Shown: positions 55,470-64,000 of the stretch, piece after piece
Layout of the letters: the number at the start of each line of letters is the position of its first letter
How positions within the stretch are numbered: position 1 is the first letter of the stretch
DNA from: Xylogone sp. PMI_703
Taxonomy: Eukaryota > Ascomycota > Leotiomycetes
Reading direction: 5' to 3'
Length of the DNA stretch: 64,000 nucleotides
Assembly: GCA_021399445.1 (NCBI GenBank)
Contig: JAJTUQ010000004.1
Span: 2,604,001-2,668,000 of the forward strand
Made by a program: the position numbers and the translations under genes
The notes under the pieces: generated by a model
Seen by the model: the letters and a program-made list of their open reading frames with translations, nothing else
Database searches by the model: none
Told to the model about the DNA's origin: nothing

Positions 55470-57171
55470 ATGTCTCGACGGGGTCGACAAGAAGGATTGA
55501 TCGACGCCCACGCTTCTCGCTCGAGAATAAATGCTTCTCCAACCTCCTCACGGCCTGCCCCCGGAACTTCTATCACCGCTGCCACCACTGCTACCACTGC
55601 AGCCTCTGCTCTGCCTGAGCAAGGCCTCCATGAACGCAGGTCTACTAGCCAGACTCGTATCCCCAGAGCGGTCCAATTCGACGACGCAACAACCTTTGTA
55701 GCTTCGAACCCAGAATCGGACGACCACTCCGACGACAGCGAAGACGACGAAGACGAAATGGCCAATCGTCCACCTTTGCATCGGCCCCATGAAGGCCGCT
55801 CCCATCAGCCTCTTCTCCCCAAGGCCCGCGATAGTGATGAGGATTACGAGCGTGGGAGGATAGGATACAATTCATCAATCGCCAGCCCTGCGCGACCCAG
55901 TCTGGCTGCTCGACGGTCCACGCTGCGCAGCCGAAGCCCGGACACCCAAGCAAAGCTGGCCACGAGGAAGAAATATACCTATGCGGCATTCTTTTTGACT
56001 CTTAGTCTAATCAGTTTCGTCATACAAACCGAGACGGCGGTCTACATCCAGCACGAGCTGAAGTGGAATAAGGCATACTGTATGCTGTAAGTACCGTAAC
56101 TTTCCAACTCGTCTACCATTCCCAGCTGACAGCCTCAGATATCTTACTCATGGATCATGGTCGCTGCTGTGGCCGACCCAACTCCTCATCCTTCGCATCC
56201 AGAAATGGAATATGCCCTGGGAGACATTCTGGAGAAGACACGTCTTCCTAATTCGAACAACGGCCCAGATGGTAGAAACACAGGAACTGGTTGTGCCCCG
56301 ACTGCAGCATTCCCCCGTGCCCTACATGCTGCGCATGACGGCATTTGTCACTTGTGCGCTTACCGTTGCAGGCGGGTCGTGGTACGTTGCAGTCAACATG
56401 ACGTCGCCCTCGGATCTCACTGCCATTTATAACTGTTCTGCTTTCTTTGCATATGCATTTAGTGTTCCTCTCCTAAAGGAGAAACTTCGTTTGGATAAAT
56501 CTTTTGCAGTTTTGGTGGCTATCATTGGAGTCTTGGTTGTGGCATATGGAGATTCCACACCGACGAAGCACGGAGGAAAGTCGGGTGGGTCTGTCGGTGG
56601 GGGTCCAACAGATGAAGAGGTAGAGGCAAGCAACCGTGTGCTCGGGAACCTGATTATCGGAATTGGCAGTGTTCTTTATGGATTCTACGAGGTCCTGTAT
56701 AAGCGACTAGCGTGTCCCCCGGAGGGAACCAGTCCCGGACGAGGAATGATATTTGCCAATACCTTTGGATCCTTGATGGGGTCATTCACGCTTTTGGTCC
56801 TTTGGATTCCATTACCGATCCTTCATGTTTTGGGTATCGAAAAATTTGAGCTTCCCACCGGTCGTGCTGCTTCTCTACTTTGCGTCTCTGTCCTCTCGAA
56901 CGCTGTCTTCTCCGGCAGTTTCCTTGTCCTCATCAGTCTGACGAGCCCGGTTCTCAGTAGTGTTGCCGCACTGCTAACGATTTTCCTTGTTGCAATAGTG
57001 GATTGGTTATGGACTGGAGTTCCCCTAAGTCCTGCCGCTATAATTGGTGGCTTGTTAATCATTGCAGCATTTTTATTACTGTCTTGGAGTACTTACAGGG
57101 AGATGATGGCGGAGAGGATCAAAAAGCAAATAGACTTGTCGGATTCGGATAGCGATAAAGGGGATGATTAG
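55470..57171 (+). CDS. DMT-superfamily transporter (EamA/SLC35F-like)
   Basis: Exons 55470-56086 and 56139-57171 give 549 residues. The first about 165 residues form a cytosolic Ser/Ala/Asp-rich tail (SDDHSDDSEDDEDEMAN; many SP and RS dipeptides) that could be phosphorylated. The membrane part has about ten segments: FFLTLSLISFVIQTETAVYI across the splice, MTAFVTCALTVAGGSWYVAV, LTAIYNCSAFFAYAFSVPLL, KSFAVLVAIIGVLVVAYGD, LIIGIGSVLYGFYEVLYKRL, SLMGSFTLLVLWIPLPILHV, and the final EamA half with SVAALLTIFLVAIVDWLWTG. The motif YNCSAFFAYAFSVPLLKEKL before helix 4 is characteristic of this DMT branch (yeast Yml018c/Thi74-like). Solute unknown. A Ser-Asp-Ser-Asp acidic C-tail ends the protein. Confidence 0.88.
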
Positions 57172-57796
57172 GCACAGCATGGTTATATCGGGTCCTGGGT
57201 GTAAACTTATATTGGGCCTAAACTGGTGGTATACCCCCAAGGGTAATGGGGGGCAATCTGGTGTCTTAAATTGTAACATCTGGCGTACGGATACGGGCAT
57301 ATACACAGGGCATATACTTCTATCATATTTATAAAGCAGGGTACTTTTTGGAATAGGGATTAAGACGGTCATTACCGGGAATATCAATCTTTCAACATCG
57401 ACTCATATTTAGCTCCTCAAGGATATTGACTATATGCCTACCAATCTACAGAAGTGTAAGGGAATTCAGCATTCAAAGCACCTCGGTTGGGTGATTCTAC
57501 TGCCTGAGGCGCCAAATCTTAAATTGATTTTCGAAGGCGCGTCAACACGTTTCGCGTCGCTCGCGCGTCTTCCTCAACCTCACCACATCGCAACTTTTTG
57601 ATCAAGTGCTCGGTATATTGCAGTATTTAGCTAATTCACCATTGTATCCAACAATATCATCGCATTAATGCTCTAAAGCGCCCTAATTGCTCCAACACAT
57701 CAACCACCTCTGGTGTTTACCTGCGGCTATTGCCGCCTTGCAGACCTCGGTATTGAAGTTGAATTGATCTGATCTGAGCCGATCTGAGCAGGCAAG
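57172..57796. other. Promoter region of the Mbp1-like gene
   Basis: No gene; 3' flank of the transporter then the promoter and leader of the APSES gene. Contains the MCB/SCB-like pair listed separately. Confidence 0.55.
57550..57569. promoter_or_regulatory. MCB/SCB-like sites upstream of the Mbp1-like gene
   Basis: On the minus strand the segment contains GACGCGAAA (57550-57558), which joins an MCB core (ACGCG) to an SCB-like CGCGAAA, and GACGCGCGA (57561-57569). The two GACGCG cores are 11 bp apart, about one helical turn, about 230-245 bp upstream of the ATG. MBF/SBF complexes of the Mbp1/Swi4 family bind such elements. Autoregulation is inferred, not shown. Confidence 0.5.
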
Positions 57797-59961
57797 ATGG
57801 TCAAACCTTCAGCTCCCGGTGTTTACACCGCTACGTATAGTAATGTCAGTTTCTGTGAAAATTATTTTACCCCCAAGGGCTTCGGCTGATTGGTGCGCAG
57901 ATTCCCGTCTATGAATTTCAGTTTGGAGAGAATCTGAAGGAGCATGGTATGTTTCCAATTTATACAACCTCCTCATTGGACTCTGCATACTAACTAGATA
58001 TGTAGTTATGCGCCGTCGTCATGATGATTGGATTAATGCGACACACATTCTCAAAGCTGCCGGATACGACAAACCTGCAAGAACCCGAATTCTAGAGCGA
58101 GAAGTGCAGAAGGAATTGCATGAGAAGGTCCAAGGTGGATATGGCAAATACCAAGGTTCGATCTTTCTACCCATGGTGCTAGTTTTATTCTAATATGTGG
58201 AAAAGGAACTTGGATTCCTTTGGAGCAGGGTCAAGCGCTTGCACAACGAAACGGGGTATATGAGAAGCTGCGAATTATCTTCGAGTTCACTCCAGGCAAT
58301 CTGAGCCCCCCACCGGCACCAAAGCACACAACAAACAAACCGAAAGCCCCCAAAAAGCCTGCTGTGCCAAAATGGACAAATAGTAAGTTACGCTTGGAAA
58401 ACTACTAGTCAAGGTTATTCTAACAAGAAATGCAGCCTCACGAATGGAGGAGACTTATGATAACATTAGCGCTCAGCTTAACGACGATGAGAGTATACGT
58501 GATGATACAACTGTTGCTTCAGCATCATTTATGGACGACGACGATCGCTACGATATGTCTGCGCAATCTACCGGTCATCGGAAACGTAAGCGTGAAGATG
58601 CGGTTCAGACCAGCACTCAGCAGGCGCATGTCATTTTTGCAGATGAGCTGCTTGATTATTTCATGTTATCTCACGACTCAGACAACATACCGAAACCAGA
58701 ACCACCTCCCAATTTCCAGCCAGATTGGATCATTGACCAGGACGGGCATTCTGCGATGCATTGGGCGGCTTCAATGGGTGACGTTGAAATAATGAAGGTG
58801 CTAAAAAGATTTGGCGCCAACCTGGCTTTCCAAAATGTTCGAGGAGAGACTCCGCTAATGCGCGCTGTTCTGTTTACCAACTGCATGGACAAGCAAACAA
58901 TGCCTGCGGTAGTGAACGAACTGATTAGTACAATTGATGCTACGGATTACTGCCATGCCACAGTTCTCCACCACGCTGCTATGTTAACGTCGAGCCGCCA
59001 AAAACATCAATGTGCCCGTTATTATCTTGATATTATCCTTAATAAGATGCAAGAAGCCCTGGAGCCAGATCATATTCAACGTCTCTTAGATGCTCAAGAC
59101 ATTGATGGCAATACCGCAATTCATATTGCTGCAAAATGGAAAGCTAGGAAATGTATTCGGGCTCTTATGGGTCGTGGTGCTTCAGTTGATATTGTTAATC
59201 ACGAAGGAGTAACAGCTGAAGAGGCTATCCAAATCTTAAATGAGAACAGAAAGTTTGAGCGACATCAGGCGTCGTCCTCACCGTACGTACCAAATTCAGA
59301 GCGACACATAGCTTTCTACGATGCAATTCCTCATGATACATCTCGTCATACTATTTCTCACCACTCTGAGGCCGCAATGTCTGTAGAATCCAAGATTACG
59401 CCCATGGTTCTTGAAAAATTTCAGGCTCTTGCTCGTTCCTTTGATGAAGAGCTTATTGACAAAGATAACTCTGAAAAAGAAGCTAAGAGGATTCTTAACA
59501 GCACGCAACTGGAACTTGCTACTATACGTGAACAAATACAAAATCTAGGCACAACAGGAGAAGATGAAGCGGCTGATGCTGTTGAGGCTGCCCAGCTTGC
59601 TACACTTGAAGCAGAAATGACCAGTCTTATTGAGCAACGCCAACAGATTGAGCTCTTAGGTCTTGTGGAACAGGAAGAAGCTAAGATGAATGGACATGTA
59701 GCGGATGACAATCCAGAAGAAAGGCTAAGGCTTGCGCAAATACTGAACGAAGAGCAAACGAATAGACAAAATCTCGTTCAACAGTATAAAAATGCTTTAA
59801 GCATGGCTGGCGCTGGCGAAAAGGGAGAGAAATATAGGAGGATTGTCAGTCATTGTGTTGGCACTGATGAACTAATGAATCAAGATCTTAATGATTTGAT
59901 TGAGCAGCTTGAGGCTGACCAGAGGGATCGAGAAGGCGAGGTGATCATGGCTGACGATTAG
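57797..59961 (+). CDS. mbp1: APSES/ankyrin cell-cycle transcription factor (Mbp1/Res-like)
   Basis: DNA-binding subunit of the MBF (G1/S) complex. Five exons (57797-57844, 57901-57946, 58006-58155, 58206-58382, 58436-59961) give 648 residues in frame. The APSES/KilA-N domain spans about 10-115: [70 protein letters not shown] basic Lys/Pro linker and RKRKRED follow (nuclear signal). Ankyrin repeats start near residue 240 ([47 protein letters not shown]). A long C-terminal coiled coil (about 470-620) would bind a Swi6/Cdc10-like partner. The whole DNA-binding domain is split over four small exons. Whether it is the Mbp1 or Swi4 counterpart cannot be fixed by eye; the YGKYQGTWIP form favours Mbp1/Res2. 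Confidence 0.93.
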
Positions 59962-60796
59962 GAGTCACTCCTTCAGCTTGTGCTCTCCAACTGGTTCACT
60001 CTGCCTCTTTACGATTGCACGAGATGACGTTTCCGGTTTACGGCGTTCACTTGGATGAGATCGATGTGTATTTATAATTGTATGTATGGGCTTCAGATAT
60101 TTTGATCTGGCCCTCTCTTCTATTTTTCTCTGTTAATTTTCGCATCATTGCATAGCGTTCGAGATCTGCCTGTAGAGGGATCCCAGGGGCACTTTCCTTT
60201 CTGGTGGGCATGGAGAGAAGCAGGGCAGGCGTGTACTTGACTTCTGGTATGGGCGTTTCTAGTTTCGACACAATCAAGTGGTGATAATCATCTAATCACT
60301 GCTTACATGTAGATATCCAAGTCAAAACTTTTTTGTTCGTACGCTACTGGTGTTAAGAGGCCGACAACTATAAAGTACCCTTCATCGTACCTTCCTATTT
60401 AGTGAAATGATATTGATATCATGCCTCTTTTCTAAGTAGGTACAAAGACACCTAGGATGACCTTCACCCCTGTGCGCATTGTAATCACAAAATCGTTTGA
60501 TTTAAAACATATCTCAATCCACCTTGATAGACAGTTACTCACGAGGTAGGCGAAGTAGTATGACTTAGCTGTTGAAGTTCGGACTGCACAAAAAACCCAC
60601 AACACAGGCATGTCACAATATCCCTTTGTCCGAGAACAAGCACTAACTACACAAACCCATCACAATCCTCCTTCCTCAGAAACACACATGTGAACAAAAG
60701 TAAAAAGGGGGCATAGACGCCGCCATCATAAATGCTCGGCGCCGCTGCCCTAGCAGCGTCAATCTCTCCACTTGTTCACTCGCAGCATCTAGGACC
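59962..60796. other. Intergenic, possibly a small spliced minus-strand gene
   Basis: The minus strand has a frame at 60047-60277 with good composition (PIPEVKYTPALLLSMP then ADLERYAMMRKLTEKNRR). There are splice-like signals upstream (GTAAGC at about 60305, GTGAGT at about 60542) and open stretches between them. No ATG-anchored full model could be made and no family is recognised. Confidence 0.3.
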
Positions 60797-61414
60797 ATGC
60801 CTAGAAACAAACGCAAGATCACACGGAATATACATAAAGAAGAAAAACAAGTTTCTACAACCATGTCAGGACCAATGATCGCAGATGAACATAACGGGCA
60901 TCATGACGGTATCAGAACCGGTAACGAAAACCACGATGGAATAGACGAGAAGAAAGAGAATGAAGTCGAGAAGAAAGACAAGACGAACAAAGCAACCAAT
61001 ACGACGGCAGAAGAAATCGATCGCTTGTTGAAACTTCTAGCCAAGAGAAGAGGAGATGGAGAGAAGAATATGGGAGATGGAATGCTAGCGGATCAATCAT
61101 GCCATTCCTCAGCAGCAGCAGCAGGAGGAGGAGGAGGAGAAAAAGAAGAGGAGAAGCAAGACGACAAAGCAAAGCACTCATCCACCACACTACCTCATCA
61201 AACCCCCGACATAACAACCTATGAGCTCCTAGACATCGAACTCAACCCCCGCGGCATGACGAGACTTAGCAGCTGGGTCGTTGTAGAGAACGATATTGGT
61301 GGAAGTAGTGGCGAAGAGGTATCAGGAGGTAGAGAAGATTGGGAGGACTGCGAGGCGGAATGTGAATTGGATGATGAGGCTGAAGAGGAGGAACAGGTGA
61401 GGAAGTGGTGGTAG
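60797..61414 (+). CDS. Hypothetical low-complexity protein
   Basis: A 205-codon ATG frame. The N-terminal half is highly charged and Asn/Lys/Glu/Asp-rich, the middle has an Ala4-Gly5 run from a (GCA)n(GGA)n microsatellite (about 61111-61138), and the C-terminal part reads ITTYELLDIELNPRGMTRLS, then SWVVVEN and a very acidic tail (DDEAEEEE). The TYELLDIELNP segment looks like a genuine conserved block, which favours a real gene. No domain recognised; localisation unknown. Translation may start at residue 1 or at Met 23 (60863). The opposite-strand frames here are shadows of the low-complexity tract. Confidence 0.5.
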   Translation: MPRNKRKITRNIHKEEKQVSTTMSGPMIADEHNGHHDGIRTGNENHDGIDEKKENEVEKKDKTNKATNTTAEEIDRLLKLLAKRRGDGEKNMGDGMLADQSCHSSAAAAGGGGGEKEEEKQDDKAKHSSTTLPHQTPDITTYELLDIELNPRGMTRLSSWVVVENDIGGSSGEEVSGGREDWEDCEAECELDDEAEEEEQVRKWW

Positions 61415-62020
61415 TGAAGAGAGCTCGGGAGGGGAAAAATATTATGGAAATGATATGGTTGACGGAGGGGAGGCGTTCAGGATTATTGGAGATAATGAGA
61501 TAATGAGGCGGGAACTTGAGGATGAAACCGATGAGATTGAGGCATCTCCTTGCACACACATACCAACACAGAACATAGAGTCAAAATGGAGTCATGTAAA
61601 CCCCATCACATTGAATTTGCTCAGCGCTCATCGCTGGCAGAATATTTTAAAATGCCAAGTATAACGTAGCTAATGTCGCATTATCAGCAAGTGCTCTACT
61701 CATACATATCGCGAATGTTCCCATTCCATAAAATCATTGATCACTTCCCAGTCATTCATTCCATTGCCCTCTGCCCGCCTACCAACAGAATAAAGAGCGG
61801 CTATGGGGGGAAAGAAGAAAAAAATCATCGTCCAGGTCCAGCCAGCCAGTTTGTGAATACCATGATTTGGGTATATAGAAAATCCTCAACGCCGAAAAAA
61901 GCCCTAACCCATGCAGGAGAATTGAAGTTCAAGTTTTGCGTAGCATAGTATAGAATGCATTAAAAGAAGAAGGTGGTATAGGATTGGCATGCAAGCATGA
62001 AAGAAAAGAGAAGAAAAGGC
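61415..62020. other. Convergent 3' region
   Basis: Between the hypothetical protein and the coiled-coil gene. A frame at 61673-61948 has no motif. No gene seen. Confidence 0.5.
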
Positions 62021-64000
62021 CTAGTGATCAGGAAGTTCTTCGCCTTCTGCAATCTTTCGCTCCTTCTCCCTTGCTAGTTCAGCTTGTCTCTTCTTCTCCT
62101 CGGGATCAATAAGGTCATCATCATCGGACCATTCAGGATCGTCATCTGGAATCAGTGGTAGAGCCATACGCTTCCAGAATCTCCGTTCCTGACGTAGAGC
62201 AATGTTCTCGACGCGAAGCTTGTTGTAGTTAGGATCGTCATCCATGGATCGACGAGCTTTTCGGAGCCACTCGTTAGCACGCCCAGCAGCTGCTTTCATG
62301 TCATTAATCTGATTACGGAGTTCCAGGTTAATTTCACGCTCATCCGACAGTTGCTTGCGATAATTCCTGTGCCAGGCTAGAGTATCAGATTCGTGCTTCG
62401 CTTTGAATTCGTGCATTTGCTCGAGCACATTGCTGAGAATGTTGGCAGAGTGGACCACAAGCTTCCAGTTCTCCTGCTTTCCATACTCGGCCTTCTCAAG
62501 TGCCTCTCGTAGTTCAGCGTTTTCCTTCTCAAGATTTTGCGAGCCCTCTATTGCTATATTAGTACCCAGAAAACTTATGCATGCCACTCTACGGAATCCT
62601 TACCATTCAATTCGGCGGCTACAGAAGCAATGATCTCTTCATTAGACATGTTGACATCCTTAGCCCGTTCTCGTACACGACCGACACCTTCAACAATGTT
62701 TTGTGTGAGTCGGCGATTATGCTCAAGAGTACGACTGAGTTCTTCAACCATGTTCATAACGAAATTGAGATCCGCCTGATGACCCGCAGGAGTTGGAAAT
62801 CCAACCATGCCGCTATTAAGGCCCATGCCATTCATTCCATTGGTATGGTTCATGCCCTGAGACGGCGAAGGAGGGGCTTGTCTTGGATTAGAACCAGGAC
62901 CATTTTGGGGGGACTCGAGGTAATTCGGATAGCTCATCTCTTCTACATGTCTAGTTAGTCTTAAATCACTGAGTGGAAGCTTAAGATCTAATAACAGTTA
63001 TTGGAACTCACCACGTGGCTTGAGAGGAGCCCACGGCTTCCGTGAAATCTGAGGCTCGGGCTGATTGTGTGATTGTATAAGAGCTTCAGGTGGTACTACT
63101 GGTGGGTTCTCGTCTAGGTGAGACTCCCCCTCTTCAGAAGTGTTGGCAGTTTGCTCCTGTGGAGGCTCCTTAAGAGTTTTCCAGAGGGCTTGAGCGATCG
63201 AGGTATCCTTCGTCTCAACAGGTGCAGGAGCAGCGGGGACAGCAGGGTCGGAGACGGTAACTTCAGGAGGGGGAGTCTCCGGATCTACAGGAGTTTTCTG
63301 GCCTTCAGCCTGTTCGGTCTCGGCTTGTTGAGGCTCAGTATGATGTGTTTCCTGAACAGTCTCAAGGGCACTCTGTCGTGGTCCACCTATTACACATCAG
63401 TACATGGCATTAAAATTAATCCCAGAAGGAACAATTCTAAATAACTCACCAATACCCTTTCCCGGAGAACGAGGTGGTCTTAGTGTTGATGTGCCAGTAG
63501 GAGCCTTAGCAGCAGCGTGACGTGCCTGGATATCGTTGAAAAGATCGTGACCCAATCGCTCAGACTCGCCTACACGTAGCTCACTAATGCGGGCATCTAT
63601 ACTATATCTTCTGCGGACCTGCTCTTTCCTTGCAGCGGCTTCAGCCTCGCGCGCGTTGGCTTCGTTGATGGAGCGGACGAGGGCAGCGAGATCCTGTTCT
63701 TGAGGGGAGATGGGTACTGCGGCGGGGTTATCACCTCTGATCGAATTAGAGCGCGCGCGACGTCGACCGGCAGTTGAGGTAGACGTCTTGATTGTGGTGG
63801 CTGTCTCTCCCGTATTGATATGAGGAGAAACAGCTAGAGAATGGGAACGAGATCTTTCAACTGGGAGGGTGCCTGGCAGACTTGTTGGGGCAGCAGGCTG
63901 GTGCCCAGGTTCAGCTTTAGCTGCGGCTGTAAGGGATACAGCGCGAGGGGTACGACGGTATCGACGGAAAGGAGAGACCCTTTCTGGCTTCCGAGTAGGC
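62021..64000 (-). CDS. Coiled-coil protein, 5' end beyond window
   Basis: The last four exons of a larger gene: window edge to 63450, 63386-63012, 62942-62604 and 62553-62021. All joins keep phase 1 (GTGAGT, GTGAGT, GTAAGG donors). The upstream part is Ser/Pro/Ala/Arg-rich and apparently disordered (RRRARSNSIRGDNPAA, ERLGHDLFNDIQARHAAAKA), followed by an acidic Pro/Glu region and RKPWAPLKPR. The second half begins with a Gly/Asn/Met-rich stretch (NHTNGMNGMGLNSGMVG), then helices and a long coiled coil (LEKENAELREALEKAEYGKQ ... RVENIALRQERRFWKRMALP). The tail is DDDPEWSDDDDLIDPEEKKR. MSYPNY at 62928 looks like a start but continues in frame from the exon before. I do not recognise the family; a structural or scaffold role is a guess. 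Confidence 0.75.

Noticed and set aside
55263..55989. Minus-strand frames opposite the DMT transporter N-terminus
   Set aside because: Shadows of the Ser/Ala/Asp-rich coding tract of the plus-strand gene.
61673..61948. 91-codon plus-strand frame
   Set aside because: No motif or conserved look; lies in a 3' intergenic interval.
62575..62937. Separate gene starting MSYPNY
   Set aside because: The exon acceptor at 62942 and matching phase join it to upstream exons (KPREEMSYPNY), so it is internal to one gene.

Overview
The window looks like nuclear DNA of a filamentous ascomycete (Pezizomycotina; possibly Leotiomycetes, but that is only a guess from overall protein style). The reasons are short GT..AG introns (about 42-160 bp), a HET-domain gene, a Clr5-domain gene, a Zn2Cys6/fungal-TF relic, small secreted proteins, a Fot1/pogo-type transposon, and typical fungal housekeeping genes (ARP2, ARF6, SGF29, PMI40, APSES/MBF factor). 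Exon coordinates are my own hand splices, checked for reading frame but not against transcripts.

Left part (about 1-36.5 kb): accessory, gene-poor and AT-rich by eye. In order it holds an amidase (3' end outside the window); a pogo/Fot1 transposon (53-bp TIRs, TA duplication) whose transposase has four in-frame stops; a broken HET-domain gene; a cysteine-rich secreted peptide; a 695-bp long-TIR element with a 6-bp target duplication just upstream of a Myb/SANT-like gene; an unusual PLP-dependent cysteine-synthase-fold enzyme; an arrestin-like protein; a Clr5-domain gene with a decayed copy of its 3' end beside it; a secreted glycoside hydrolase; a secreted alpha/beta-hydrolase with an apparent frameshift; a three-exon small secreted protein; a flavin amine oxidase divergent from an MFS transporter; a decayed Zn2Cys6 regulator; and a possible degenerate solo LTR. 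Several long stretches show no gene.

Right part (about 36.6-64 kb): compact, conserved and housekeeping. It holds complex I subunit B18/NDUFB7, ARP2, a vacuolar-type sugar transporter homologue, ARF6, SGF29, phosphomannose isomerase, dynactin p25, an F-box protein, a MetE-like protein, an AKR7-type aldo-keto reductase, a DMT/SLC35F-like transporter, an Mbp1-like APSES factor with MCB/SCB-like sites in its own promoter, a low-complexity protein and a coiled-coil protein whose 5' end lies outside the window. ARP2 (branched actin), ARF6 (membrane and actin signalling) and dynactin p25 (microtubule cargo) are all trafficking/cytoskeleton genes, but nothing shows that they are co-regulated.

Most notable: the 6-bp-TSD element in the Myb/SANT promoter; the amine oxidase/MFS/decayed regulator neighbourhood; the probable autoregulatory sites of the MBF-like gene; and the sharp change from decayed accessory DNA to intact housekeeping DNA near 36.5 kb. 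I did not find an obvious wholly new multi-gene system.
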